Of a stretch of DNA of 64,000 nucleotides, positions 34,901 to 43,837 are shown one piece after another (position 1 is the first letter of the stretch; every line of letters begins with the position of its first letter). The translations under genes were made by a program, and so were the position numbers. Below the pieces are notes generated by a model. The model saw nothing but the letters and a program-made list of their open reading frames with translations, did not search any database and was not told the origin of the DNA. Source of the stretch: Sphingobium indicum B90A (GTDB lineage: Bacteria > Pseudomonadota > Alphaproteobacteria > Sphingomonadales > Sphingomonadaceae); assembly GCF_000264945.2 (NCBI RefSeq), contig NZ_CP013070.1, positions 682,001 through 746,000 of the forward strand, in the 5' to 3' direction.

Positions 34901-36740
34901 CATTGGCAACAAGGTACTGGCGAACGCGCATGCGCGCAAAGCGGATGCCGTTTGGGTTGCGGGTCTTTCTGAGACTACAGGCCCAATCGAAGGGCGCCCA
35001 GTGATTGCCCGTGACGCGACAGGCCTGTTTCTGCTCGACCGAGAGCGTTTCGAAGGCTTGAACTGGAATGACCGGATATTGGCCGTCCTGACCATGCTCG
35101 ACCGCCACGGGATGCTTCTCACTGATGTGCCAAGCCTCATGGATCGGCTGGCGACCACGCGGGTTGACGATGCTCGGGCTCACGTTCGTAGTCAGCCTAC
35201 CATCGAAGAGCGGTTACTTTGTGCAGTCGGCAGTTCGGCTGATGCTTTGATCGCGGTCCTGCCAGCGCCAGCACGTCAGGCCGCAGGAAGCCGGATATCT
35301 AACATCGATTGGGCGCGATTGGCGCTTGCTGTTGTCGGACCAAGTATTCTCTCCAAGCTGACCGACAGCTTGGCTGCGCAGGGGTTGGCGCCTCCGCAAA
35401 GGTGGGGGGGGGAGCCTGCCCGGTTATTCGTTCTTGACCTGGGTTTTCCCGCTGAGTTCGCGGCCAGTGCCAACGTCAGGCGCGAGCCTGAACTCACGAT
35501 CAGCGGTCCGATAGATCTTCCCGACCTGCATGATTATCAGGACGAAATTCTGGAAGGGCTGAGGGGGCTGCTGGATTCCAGATCAGGACGTCGCCGCGCA
35601 GTCGTCAGCTTGCCAACTGGCGGTGGCAAGACCCGAGTTGCTGCAGAAGCAGTCGTCAAACTGGTTCTGAACAATTCCGAGAAGCGAACCGCCTTATGGG
35701 TGGCACAGACCGACGAGCTGTGCGAGCAAGCGGTGCAATGCTTCCGTCAGCTGTGGGTGAATGTCGGTGCGCCCGGCGAAGACCTCCGAATTGTCAGGCT
35801 ATGGGGAGGACAAAACAACCCGGCTCCGCCCGAAGGCAATGAACCTGTTGTAGTCGTGGCAAGCATCCAGACTTTAAATGCGCGTCTAGAGGTTGCTCAC
35901 CTTTCGTGGCTGGCAAAGCCGGGCGTCGTCGTGATCGATGAATGCCACCACGCGATTGCACCTAGCTATAGCTCGCTGCTGCGCTGGCTCGATGTCCAGA
36001 CCGGCAGTGAAAGCGAGCGTGAGACCGAGCCCCCGGTGATTGGGCTCAGCGCAACTCCGTGGAGAGGGCGCGACGACGATGAATCGCAACGTTTGGCTGC
36101 GAGATTCGATCGGCGCTGGATGCCGCATGACCAGGAAGCCTTGTATGAGCGTTTACGCCGTAGAGGCGTCCTCTCCGCCCTGCATTACTCACCGATCCGG
36201 TATAATCGGCAGATCAGCCTAACACCCGAGCAAGTCAAATATTTCGATCAGTATGGGGAGCTTCCAGACAGCTTGATCGAGGAAATCGGCAACGATCCCG
36301 ACCGGAACGAACGCATCTTGGAATGCGTCCTCAACAGCGATGCGTCGTCGATCTTGCTATTTGCGAACTCGGTCAAGCACGCCCAGTATCTTGCTGCACG
36401 TCTCCACCTGGCGGGCTGTTCGGCCGCGGCGGTGAGCGGGGAAACGGACAGATTGGCACGTCAGCACTTCATCAGACGTTTCAAAAGCGGGGAGTTGAAG
36501 GTCCTGTGCAACCATAGCGTCCTTACAACAGGGTTCGACGCGCCGAAGGCGGACATGATCCTGATTTCTAGGCCCGTGTTTAGCCCTGTCAGATATATGC
36601 AAATGGTGGGACGAGGGCTGCGAGGGCCCGCAAATGGCGGCACGGAAAGCTGCCTGATATCTACCGTCGAGGACAACATACTCAGCTATCGGGATCGACT
36701 GGCATATCACTATTGTCGGCGGTTTTTTCATTCACAGTGA
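31995..36740 (+). CDS. GHKL ATPase / superfamily 2 helicase fusion
   Basis: This 1581-residue protein joins two enzymes. The N-terminus (about residues 30-200) is a sacsin/Hsp90-like GHKL ATPase: N-box ELVQNAADAIQ and G-box RFGIGFKSLL. The C-terminus (about 1170-1581) is a superfamily 2 helicase: motif I LPTGGGKTR near residue 1206, motif II VIDECHHA near 1314, motif III GLSATPWRG, and motif VI QMVGRGLRG. The 950-residue middle has no motif I recognise. It starts with GTG at 31995, preceded by GAGGGGCGG, and lies 110 bases after brxL on the same strand. It may be part of the BREX island or an independent one-gene defence system. Base composition is a little lower in GC than the tra genes. A G8 tract at 35404-35411 lies just upstream of the helicase part. 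Confidence 0.85.
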   Translation: MLDCDRSKLADFVDDECSRRLRAYEAQPRDANEHFETEIEVLSGGYAYRQLFELVQNAADAIQESGEASGRIHVRLEPTRLLAANTGAPLDQDGIVALLNARSSAKRAGQIGRFGIGFKSLLKLGGIVDIVSRSIGLRFDPDWCRAKIREHLGLPANARAPGMRLAQVLDPNAEDSPLWKYADFAWATTVVSATITDEKAYERLTKEMEDFPQEFVLFLGADVELTLEFGFGKVRSISKRRENDEIVTSDGTKDERWRVFNETVAITDPDALSDAQHLQARDKVPLAWAVPLGARESQGRFWAFFPTNTPTLASGILNAPWKLNSDRTNIIPGPWNECLMLAAADLIAANIGYLATEEDPGAPIAALPRKPDRQNDPAVPLVEALWEKLVNLEIVPDTSGQLKTARDLYRHPIEEVEVVERWVALAGPSCQANLVHSSCYSSKPRASRLEALQRELADRLTGMERLKLNRGLAALQQVSKKSWLELIAREDAEGAIAFLGFVGDLFEARQLNNWQLHDPVIVPSLRDGLVTPSRAIIASPSEAPAGRAPVLATVASNPKSRDVLTRCLGVSSMADADWEGLLSSAFSRAVDDTGWENFWLNIEAAPDDAVEEFFDLHGDEEICLRNLAGSFVPRGELLLLGEHEREDAPAHQQLDQRWHAGHWLRIPEHLRERFPSSQTVTVTDWTEPLAKRMAPFFSAVKSAGWRKMPGNPRHHLLDILELESWRGIEMPLGWRLLPSLGGRLAAELTRQLIECARDERLFLSTITYAHTTRPDNYPKFSAPHPFLYWLNEFGRIQIGQAVYPLKLISRELSGAVSLGGGPAAVIAAAFYQWLDLPVDLKIGLSKAEMDSATASAFWPNLFAILSSYEGDFRALGPAWELAASFDQVPEMVPTSKGALPLSQIYVTEDSVAVDGVSADGRVVCLGPAALQAWINAGARSLEKKAEINFSERLSEPLTLREIFPELGKIIGNKVLANAHARKADAVWVAGLSETTGPIEGRPVIARDATGLFLLDRERFEGLNWNDRILAVLTMLDRHGMLLTDVPSLMDRLATTRVDDARAHVRSQPTIEERLLCAVGSSADALIAVLPAPARQAAGSRISNIDWARLALAVVGPSILSKLTDSLAAQGLAPPQRWGGEPARLFVLDLGFPAEFAASANVRREPELTISGPIDLPDLHDYQDEILEGLRGLLDSRSGRRRAVVSLPTGGGKTRVAAEAVVKLVLNNSEKRTALWVAQTDELCEQAVQCFRQLWVNVGAPGEDLRIVRLWGGQNNPAPPEGNEPVVVVASIQTLNARLEVAHLSWLAKPGVVVIDECHHAIAPSYSSLLRWLDVQTGSESERETEPPVIGLSATPWRGRDDDESQRLAARFDRRWMPHDQEALYERLRRRGVLSALHYSPIRYNRQISLTPEQVKYFDQYGELPDSLIEEIGNDPDRNERILECVLNSDASSILLFANSVKHAQYLAARLHLAGCSAAAVSGETDRLARQHFIRRFKSGELKVLCNHSVLTTGFDAPKADMILISRPVFSPVRYMQMVGRGLRGPANGGTESCLISTVEDNILSYRDRLAYHYCRRFFHSQ
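35404..35411 (+). repeat. G8 homopolymer in the GHKL-helicase gene
   Basis: Eight consecutive G bases lie upstream of the helicase motif I coding region. Slippage would separate the GHKL part from the helicase part. It is the longest G-run I noticed in the window, and the second longest is in pglX, also a defence gene. Confidence 0.55.
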
Positions 36741-36887
36741 TCTCGCCGACAGCAAGTGGGGTGCTTTTGCCACCAAAGAAGGGGGACTGGGTCGGACCGC
36801 TCCCCAGTGGAGCCGATGACGATGATATTGCACTATGCGCTGCGCATGTTTCTGGTATGTTCTCTCCAATTTAGAGTGAGTGCAGCC

Positions 36888-37106
36888 ATGACTGACAATC
36901 AAACCGAAGAGCCTAACCGGAAACCTGAAAAAGCGTTTGGTGGCTTTTCCGAGATAGATCAGGCGATCCGTGAAAATCGTCTGATGGAGTATCGGATCAA
37001 GAAAGCTTGGGCTGATCCGTGGTCTCGGACCCTGAGTATCACCGTCGTTCTTATCCTGGTCCTTTTCGCTGGTTTCGTGATTTATTGGGACTTTCTGAGG
37101 GCCTGA
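36888..37106 (+). CDS. Small single-span membrane protein beside traG
   Basis: This 72-residue protein has a charged N-terminal 45 residues (MTDNQTEEPNRKPEKAFGGF, then IDQAIRENRLMEYRIKKAW) and one membrane segment near the C-terminus (LSITVVLILVLFAGFVIYW). I chose the ATG at 36888. The upstream part of the frame back to 36756 looks non-coding, although that start cannot be excluded. It ends four bases from the convergent traG stop. In F-type systems the entry-exclusion gene traS lies beside traG and encodes a small inner-membrane protein, so this is a possible functional counterpart. That link rests on location and topology. A role connected to the upstream defence gene is another option. Confidence 0.65.
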   Translation: MTDNQTEEPNRKPEKAFGGFSEIDQAIRENRLMEYRIKKAWADPWSRTLSITVVLILVLFAGFVIYWDFLRA

Positions 37107-37109
37107 CGC

Positions 37110-39812
37110 CTACCATTCTTTGACGTCATCGGCAGCCTCCGCACTCGCGCCTTGTGCCCCCTTTGTGATCGCGTCCAGGCGCCCCCTAGAGCCGGAAACT
37201 TTCTGGCGACCGGCCCCCTGGGTCCTTTGCACCTCTTCATGCAGATCGCCGGCACGTACGCGGGGCACTGAACCGGCCCCGCCGCCGCCGGTTTGTGCCC
37301 GGCCGCGCACAGATCCCGCGCTAGAAACTGATGGACGGGCTATAGGCACCCCGGGGGCGAGTACGAGGCGATCATCGATGCCGTCGCGAACCTGCTCGGC
37401 ATAGTTTTCAACGAACTTTGCCTGCAATGCTTGGCCTTCCGGGCTGAGCTGGAAAGTGACATCGTCGAACCGCGCATTGCCATAGAAATCGCGGTTGCTT
37501 TCGATCTCGGCGAGACCCCATTCGCGGTAGGCTTGGGACAAATTGAGGCTGCCTGCAGCGCTGTTTCCTTCGAAGAAAGAAGCCTGGCTCTCGAGGCGAT
37601 TGGCAAGCTCCTCGGCCCGACGAGCCTCGATTGTGAAGCTCTGGGCTTCTGTCAGAGATGCGTTCATGCCGCTCGCGGTGCTCGAGATCGACGAGCTTGA
37701 TGAGGTGCTGACCGAGCGAACGAACCCATCGCGGGTGCTCGACCAATTCCGGCTGTCAGACATCTGGGACAGGCTCCCAAAAATCCGGGAACGGTCTTCG
37801 GACGCGATGCCGATGTCGCTGTCGGTCCATGCTTGGTTACGACCACCCTTGGCTCCGATATTCGCCGATGCCACTCCATTGGTGATGCCGGCACTTGCGC
37901 CAGCCTCTCCATTTAGAAACCAGGAAACAGTGATGTCATCGGCTGCTCTGCGCGACAGCCCGAATTGCCGCTGCAGATTGGTCGATGCCTGATCGACCTC
38001 GCTGAATGCGGTCTGGATACTGTCGGAGTTCGAGGTGCCGGTTGCGCTCTCAAAGGACGCGCCGCGGCTCAACTGGTCTCTCAGCTCGCGGAACTTCGTG
38101 ACAGCGCTGGTCGTCGATTCCGTGGCGACATTGGCATAGGTCTCGCTGTTGGCGCGGGCCTGCGATGCCATCGTCGAAAGGCGCGCCGTGAATTCCTGGC
38201 CGAGCGTCGGCGTGAAGGGATAGCTGGAGGTCGGGATCTGGTCGTAGCTGCCATCCGGAAAGCTCGTGGTCATTGCTCCGGTGTCGCTGAACGTCCGCGT
38301 CTGCGGCGCGCCATAGGTGAAGCTCGGCGCGATCGTGCCTTGTGCGAATTGGCGGGTGAGGACGCTCGAGTTTTCGAAGCTGGTGTTGCCGAGTGAGACG
38401 TTGCCGGTACTTGCCTCCCGGGCCGCTTCCTCGGCCGCGTTCTGGCTCGGGTTGAGGTAGCTCGTGGCATGGTGGGAAATCGCCATGGCGCCCTTGGCCA
38501 CACCCCCTGCCAGGAACGGCACTGATGCGATGAGATAGCCTGCCAGCAGACCGATATCGCTGTTGACGTCGGCCATGCCGGTAAAGCTCGCCAGGCTGAG
38601 GCCGTTGCTGCCCGTGGCCGCGCTCATGTCAGCCGCGCCCTTGTACATCAGCATCATGTGGAGGATCACGAATAGCGGTCCCCAGGCCGCGAGATAGAAG
38701 AAGCCCGTCACATAGCCCTTGAGTGCGACAGGCCCGGTCTTGGGAAGCAGGAACAGGGGAAACAGGACCGGGAAGAGGGCGTAGAACAGCACGGTCAGCA
38801 CGACGTTCAGGAGCGGGACCCACTTCATCGCGTTACTCGCAATCGAGCCATAGGTCCGCTCGGTCTGAATGTCGGCGCGGGTCTGGGCGTAGACGTCGAC
38901 ATTGCCCGCGCCGCTGGTGCCGGACATCGAATGCATGGCTTGGCTCATCGCATTGATAGTCAGCGTCTGCTTGAAGATTTCGGTCGCGTTGGCCGAGACG
39001 CCGGTCAGGTACTGATAGGCCACTGGCAGGTCGGCAAAGAGCTTCGCCTTGGCGAGCGCAGCCGTCTGGTTGGGGTAAAGCTGACGGCCGAACACCGATC
39101 CCATCGCATCGACCAGTCCGGCCCACTGCGCATTGAGCGTGTCGTAGGCCTCGCGGCAGGTCACGATGTTCGAGCTCACCTGGTCTGAAGTGGCATCCCG
39201 GGTCAGGAACCGCTGCGCGCGCGCCTGACTGCCCGGCGCGATCGTCGCCCAGATGTCGCCGGTTTCTGCCAGCTCCTTCATCGAGTAGCGGCCGAGCAGA
39301 ACGTCGTAGAACACGCATTGCCGGAAGTGCTCGTCGAGATTGGCAGCAAACTCCGGATCGGAAATCCGCAAGGACCGGGTCGCATCGTAGAGCCGAGCGC
39401 CGTAGATCATCCCGTTTTTCGAATAGTTGAGATCTCCGGGCAGGCCGAACACCACTTCTGCCGAGCCCGTCAGATAGTCGCCGACCTGGCTGGTAAAGCT
39501 CGCCATCAAGGCAAGACCCAGCGGCACGTTGCTGACATTGGCCGGGGCAAGGCTCGGGTTGAGCCGGTCGGTCACATGGACATCGAGCCGCGGCACCATG
39601 AGGCAGGAGTAAATGAGCGTTGCGCCGAGGAACCAGTTGATCCAGGCGCGCCAGTCCTGATTGAACGCAAGGGTGAGGGCGGACAGGCCAAGCCCCATTA
39701 CCATCACCACCTGGAGCAGGCTCTTGTAGCCCCCGTTGCCGGTCCAGGCGGCGACCGCCTGGAAGACGTTGACCAGATAGTCCCCGCCGCCGACCGTGAA
39801 AATCTCGACCAT
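37110..39812 (-). CDS. traG: Conjugative mating-pair stabilisation protein TraG
   Basis: This 900-residue inner-membrane protein fits TraG. The first 450 residues hold several membrane segments (YKSLLQVVMVMGLGLSALTL, then WINWFLGATLIYSCLMV, and a cluster near residues 330-460 including LLNVVLTVLFYALFPVLFPL). The rest is a serine- and alanine-rich periplasmic-type domain with coiled-coil character. In F the N-terminal part works in pilus assembly and the C-terminal part in mating-pair stabilisation and recognition of entry exclusion. It is the last gene of the minus-strand transfer operon, 33 bases after traH. Confidence 0.92.
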   Translation of the reverse strand: MVEIFTVGGGDYLVNVFQAVAAWTGNGGYKSLLQVVMVMGLGLSALTLAFNQDWRAWINWFLGATLIYSCLMVPRLDVHVTDRLNPSLAPANVSNVPLGLALMASFTSQVGDYLTGSAEVVFGLPGDLNYSKNGMIYGARLYDATRSLRISDPEFAANLDEHFRQCVFYDVLLGRYSMKELAETGDIWATIAPGSQARAQRFLTRDATSDQVSSNIVTCREAYDTLNAQWAGLVDAMGSVFGRQLYPNQTAALAKAKLFADLPVAYQYLTGVSANATEIFKQTLTINAMSQAMHSMSGTSGAGNVDVYAQTRADIQTERTYGSIASNAMKWVPLLNVVLTVLFYALFPVLFPLFLLPKTGPVALKGYVTGFFYLAAWGPLFVILHMMLMYKGAADMSAATGSNGLSLASFTGMADVNSDIGLLAGYLIASVPFLAGGVAKGAMAISHHATSYLNPSQNAAEEAAREASTGNVSLGNTSFENSSVLTRQFAQGTIAPSFTYGAPQTRTFSDTGAMTTSFPDGSYDQIPTSSYPFTPTLGQEFTARLSTMASQARANSETYANVATESTTSAVTKFRELRDQLSRGASFESATGTSNSDSIQTAFSEVDQASTNLQRQFGLSRRAADDITVSWFLNGEAGASAGITNGVASANIGAKGGRNQAWTDSDIGIASEDRSRIFGSLSQMSDSRNWSSTRDGFVRSVSTSSSSSISSTASGMNASLTEAQSFTIEARRAEELANRLESQASFFEGNSAAGSLNLSQAYREWGLAEIESNRDFYGNARFDDVTFQLSPEGQALQAKFVENYAEQVRDGIDDRLVLAPGVPIARPSVSSAGSVRGRAQTGGGGAGSVPRVRAGDLHEEVQRTQGAGRQKVSGSRGRLDAITKGAQGASAEAADDVKEW

Positions 39813-39845
39813 GTCTGTTGTCCCGCCTGGATGTGGTTGGCTCGG

Positions 39846-41282
39846 TCAGTGGGTAAGGGCGCGGCTCTGGACGCCGCGCGACCAGTCCAGCGATGCGGCC
39901 ATTCCGGGCGACATCGAGGCGGCCAGCATGTTCTCGATGAACGCCGTCTTCTCGATGATCTGCAGCACCGCATTGACCTTGAGATGCGTGTTGGCCTGCC
40001 GGTCAGCGAGCGCCTGACGCACGACATTGACCTGGTTCTGCCACATCGCGATCTTGGCTTCGTCGGCCCCTATGAAGCTCGACATCGAGCGGCCCGCCTC
40101 GCTCACGATCCGGTCGAGCACGGCAAACAGCAGGTCGACACTGGCGATCTCGGCCAGGGTCTCCCGGTCGTCAGTCGGCATGCCCCGGCCATAGGCCGCC
40201 TGGACGGTCAGGATCTTGTAGAGCGGGATGGACGCGACTTGCAGCAGTTCCTTTTGCTCTTCGTTGATCGCGGTGTCGTCGCGGATGGCCTGAACCATCC
40301 CGCCGATGAGCGCAGCCACGCGCGGCCGCAGCGCTTTCGATGCCGGTAGGCTCAGCGACTTGAAGCCCGGGTTGAGGCACTTCTCCGTTTCGTCGCAGTC
40401 GAAAATGAGGACGTTGCCATTAGCGGTGCCATCCAGCAGCGAAGTCACGAGGGTGGACGAAGCTTCGCCGACGATCGGCACGAACTTGCCCGGCTCATCG
40501 TCCTTGGGGGGCACGTAGATGATCGTGCCCAGCAGCGTCATAGCATATTCGGCGAGCTCTTCGTCGAACCGGCCGCCTGGCGAGAAGAACGCCGACTTCT
40601 TGAGGATCGTCCAGGTGTAGTTGCGCGGCACGCCGGGATTGACGTCGTCATATTTGCCCGACCCCTGCGCGGTCGTGCTCGAGCGCTGCCCTCTGGTGCC
40701 GCACCCATGCTTGGCTGCGGCATAGTCGGTGAAGATCCCTTCGGAGTTGCCGATCGCTTCGCAGATCGCCTTGTCGGCAAGGTCGCCCTTCGGCCAAATT
40801 CCGCCCACCAGACCCTGGGCCATCTCGCAGGAGTTGATGTTGAGGTTGTTCATGAGCTGAGCCTTCTGGCTGAACTCCTGCATGATCTTCGAGCATTCAG
40901 GGCAGACCGTGTCGATCGCCAGGCTGAAGGCGAAGCCGACCGCATTGTTCGCGACTGCCTTCAGCATCGCGACGATCTCGCTCGCGTTGATGAAGCTGAA
41001 GGACCCGGCGAAGATGTCGATGCCGCCGCAACCGGCGCGGGCGCGCGGCAGCTGCAGATTGGCGATGTTGGTGGTCTTCTGCGGGAAGCGTGTCCAGACA
41101 TTGCCGAGGCTGTAATAGCCGGCAGACTGTCCCTGGAACGCGGTCGGCCCGTTGACGTTGGCAGCGCCCCCGACGTCGTTCAGAAACGAGTCCATCGAAC
41201 TGCCGACATCGGCCGATGCGCCAGACAGCGGGAGGGTGAGGGGGATGGCGGCTGCAAGGAGCGCAGCGACGGCTCTTTTCAT
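39846..41282 (-). CDS. traH: Conjugal pilus assembly protein TraH
   Basis: This 478-residue exported protein has a signal peptide (MKRAVAALLAAAIPLTLPLSG) and the TraH family features: NGPTAFQGQSAGYYSLGN, then CGGIDIFAGSFSFINASEIV near residue 85, and a cysteine pair VCPECSKIMQEF. TraH is periplasmic and takes part in pilus extension together with TraF, TraW, TraU and TrbC. The ATG at 41282 gives the cleanest signal peptide. A GTG at 41294 is possible. It begins only two bases after the traF stop. Confidence 0.94.
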   Translation of the reverse strand: MKRAVAALLAAAIPLTLPLSGASADVGSSMDSFLNDVGGAANVNGPTAFQGQSAGYYSLGNVWTRFPQKTTNIANLQLPRARAGCGGIDIFAGSFSFINASEIVAMLKAVANNAVGFAFSLAIDTVCPECSKIMQEFSQKAQLMNNLNINSCEMAQGLVGGIWPKGDLADKAICEAIGNSEGIFTDYAAAKHGCGTRGQRSSTTAQGSGKYDDVNPGVPRNYTWTILKKSAFFSPGGRFDEELAEYAMTLLGTIIYVPPKDDEPGKFVPIVGEASSTLVTSLLDGTANGNVLIFDCDETEKCLNPGFKSLSLPASKALRPRVAALIGGMVQAIRDDTAINEEQKELLQVASIPLYKILTVQAAYGRGMPTDDRETLAEIASVDLLFAVLDRIVSEAGRSMSSFIGADEAKIAMWQNQVNVVRQALADRQANTHLKVNAVLQIIEKTAFIENMLAASMSPGMAASLDWSRGVQSRALTH

Positions 41283-41283
41283 G

Positions 41284-42129
41284 CTAGTAGTCACGTCCAG
41301 CTTCCTTCGATGTGAGGAGGTAAATCCGGTCCTGCAGTTCGTCGGCGCTCATGACGCCGTAGCCGATCGGGATGGGGCGGCCGGTCTGCGCGTCCCAGAG
41401 CACGACCGCTGGCGTGATCTTGGGCTCGAGCCCCATGCGGCTGCGCTGGTTGGTCTCGACCGTGTAGTTCGGGAAATGCCGCGACGGGCCGCCGTCGGTC
41501 GAAATCGCGCGCACAGCGATATGCCAGGTCGAGGCAACGCTCTGCACGATCGGCGACATGACTTCGCAGGCGCCGCAGCTCTGCGCGAAGAAGTAGAACA
41601 GCCCGTAGCGCTCGGAAAGCTGGGCCATCGCAGCGTTCCGTTCCGCGCTTCGCGAATCCTGCCACTGACGTTTGCCAAGCGTCGAGACCGGGCGCTGCAG
41701 CGTGTAGTCGAGCTCGGGATCCTGCCAGATCGCCCGCTGCCAGACGTCGCTGAAGAGCGACGCGCGGTCGAGCTGGGCGCGCTGGAAGCGGATATAGGCC
41801 GCCACATTCGCCGGCGTCGGCTCGAGGATCGCCTTGGCCTTCAGTTCGCGCAACGTCGCCGTGATCGCGTCAAGTTGGCTGGTCGCGCTGGCCGCAGACG
41901 CGGGCTCGTCCTGCTCCGGCGGCTTGGGCCGGTCGCAATAGAACCAGTATCCGAGCCGCCGCTCCTCGCAGTAGAAGCTGTCCTGGCGTTCGGCAGACTG
42001 CGCATGGGGCGGCGCATCGGCTCGGGTTGCGGCACTCTGGGCAAGCGCAGGGGATGACAGGGAAACGGCGTTGGCAATCGCACAGGCGGCAAGCAGCCGC
42101 CACGCGACCTTACTGGCGGGCGCGGGCAT
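41284..42129 (-). CDS. traF: Conjugal pilus assembly protein TraF (thioredoxin-like)
   Basis: This 281-residue exported protein has an N-terminal signal sequence (ending SSPALAQS) and a TraF/TrbB thioredoxin-like C-terminal half. The segment FFAQSCGACEVMSPIV keeps a CxxC motif, which in F TraF has been lost but in relatives is retained. A cis-proline region (KITPAVVLWD) follows. It probably helps form disulfides in the cysteine-rich TraN, TraU and TraH proteins encoded next to it. The start overlaps traN by 20 bases. Confidence 0.93.
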   Translation of the reverse strand: MPAPASKVAWRLLAACAIANAVSLSSPALAQSAATRADAPPHAQSAERQDSFYCEERRLGYWFYCDRPKPPEQDEPASAASATSQLDAITATLRELKAKAILEPTPANVAAYIRFQRAQLDRASLFSDVWQRAIWQDPELDYTLQRPVSTLGKRQWQDSRSAERNAAMAQLSERYGLFYFFAQSCGACEVMSPIVQSVASTWHIAVRAISTDGGPSRHFPNYTVETNQRSRMGLEPKITPAVVLWDAQTGRPIPIGYGVMSADELQDRIYLLTSKEAGRDY

Positions 42130-43837
42130 AGTAGTCCTCGATCTTCTGTTGGATGTCCTGGGTGGCCTGCAGCTCGTCAGGCAGGCGGGCGGCGTCGGTG
42201 AACTCGGCGTAGACCTCGCTGAAATCCATTTTCGAGAGGTCGAGCCGGGCGAACTCGTCGATGGTGAAGCCCTGGCATTGCTCGGTCTTCGGCTTACCCC
42301 AGGGCTTGTTTAGCTGCTGGCGGCCTTGCTCCTGCAGGATCCGCGAGAGCTTGGATTCAAAGCAGCAGTAGACCTTGCGCTTGGTCAGGCACACGCCAAG
42401 GAAGGAGGACGAGCAATAAGTGCCGACGTAGGCGCACAAACCCTGCGCATCCTTCTGATGCAGCAGCATCTCCTCGCGGCTGCAGCCCAGCGCCACGAGC
42501 AGCTGGATGCCCGGGATAAGTGGGAAACCCTTGCCCTTGCAGCAGTTGAGCACGCCGAAGACCTTGGATGAGCAGCTTTCTCGGGTCCCCTTGAACAGAG
42601 TGAGGTTGTCCGGATCGAATTCGCGGCGCGCCTGGTTCATCGCGTTCAAGGCGACGGCCGCGTCCTTGAACTCGTCGTTGGCCTCGCGCTGGATGGTCTC
42701 GCACGAGCCATCGATGCAGTAGACATCGCCGTCGCAGATGAACTGGTTGGTGTTCGCAGGCTGGTCTGGAACCGGGCAATCATAGACCCGCTCCCAGGTG
42801 CGGCAAGGCTCCCCCGCGAGGCAGTCTTCGCGCACCAGCTTGCAGCCCAGGGTGGCTTCAAGTGTCTGGCAGTCCTGGGCCTCAGTGAACTGCGCGCAGC
42901 TGTAATTGCGGCTCCACGCCCAGCAAGGCTGCGTCACGGCGATGCCATCGACGATGCGGGTCACCGGATCGCTGTCCGTGCACGTCTCGGTGTCTTGCTG
43001 GCACGAGGTATCAGCCGCGAGACCAGCACACTGGCTTTCATCGCGCGTGGTCGTGACGACGTTCTCGCCTGTCACCGTGTAGGGCGTCGCGCCATCGACC
43101 GGCGCCGTGCAACTAACGAGATCGACCCTTAGATTGCCCGAGTTACAGCCCCAGTAGATCCCGAAATAGGGATCGCACAGATTGATCGGATAGGACTGCG
43201 TGACTGTGCATTGCGGCGCGGGGTAGCGGTTGCAGTTGTAGATCGAAGCCGGGTCGACCCCGCTACCACCAACGCAGTAGTAGCCGTAGACCTGCCGCTG
43301 CTCGACACGCGCGGTCAACGTCACGGGGCAGGTCCGTGTTTCCTGTGTTGCGGTAAAGCCAACATTGCAGGTCGCCATGTAGCGCGCCGCGGTTCCGCTG
43401 GCCGGCGGCAAGGGCACGCAGCGTCCCTGCGAGCCGCCGATGGCCATTCCGCTCGTATAGGCGAGCGGGTCATCGCTGATCACATTGCTGCGCGCGATCG
43501 TTGCATCGAGATCCTGCGGCGCAAACCGCGCGCGCCGGTCCATCGAATCCCGTATGGCCTTGTAGCCGGTGTTGGTCGTCGCCTGGCTTGCCGCTTCGCG
43601 GCTCATCCGGTCAGGATCGTCGAAGTAACCCGACTGGCTCGGCGTGCCGCCGAAATTGGGGATGCGGCTTGCATCCGGGTTCGTCGTTGCCGCGCTTTGC
43701 GCCGAGGCTGCCTTGTCCCGCCCGAAAGCCTTGCCGTCGGCCTTGGCAGCATCGGTTGTGGTTTGGGCGTGGAGCGGGCCGGCGAGGGCGAGCAGAAGCG
43801 CGCCCACGCCAGCAAGAGAGAGGACTGGTCGTTTCAT
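42110..43837 (-). CDS. traN: Outer-membrane mating-pair stabilisation protein TraN
   Basis: This 575-residue cysteine-rich protein has a signal peptide (MKRPVLSLAGVGALLLAL, ending HAQT) and more than 30 cysteines in the region 140-500 (for example CQQDTETC, CKLVREDC, CETIQRE). TraN is the outer-membrane adhesin that recognises the recipient, and its variable region determines receptor specificity in enterobacterial plasmids. The length is close to F TraN (602). The stop-start overlap with trbC (ATGA) and traF shows tight coupling. No similarity to the OmpA- or OmpK-recognising tip sequences can be judged by eye. Confidence 0.93.
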   Translation of the reverse strand: MKRPVLSLAGVGALLLALAGPLHAQTTTDAAKADGKAFGRDKAASAQSAATTNPDASRIPNFGGTPSQSGYFDDPDRMSREAASQATTNTGYKAIRDSMDRRARFAPQDLDATIARSNVISDDPLAYTSGMAIGGSQGRCVPLPPASGTAARYMATCNVGFTATQETRTCPVTLTARVEQRQVYGYYCVGGSGVDPASIYNCNRYPAPQCTVTQSYPINLCDPYFGIYWGCNSGNLRVDLVSCTAPVDGATPYTVTGENVVTTTRDESQCAGLAADTSCQQDTETCTDSDPVTRIVDGIAVTQPCWAWSRNYSCAQFTEAQDCQTLEATLGCKLVREDCLAGEPCRTWERVYDCPVPDQPANTNQFICDGDVYCIDGSCETIQREANDEFKDAAVALNAMNQARREFDPDNLTLFKGTRESCSSKVFGVLNCCKGKGFPLIPGIQLLVALGCSREEMLLHQKDAQGLCAYVGTYCSSSFLGVCLTKRKVYCCFESKLSRILQEQGRQQLNKPWGKPKTEQCQGFTIDEFARLDLSKMDFSEVYAEFTDAARLPDELQATQDIQQKIEDYYARARQ

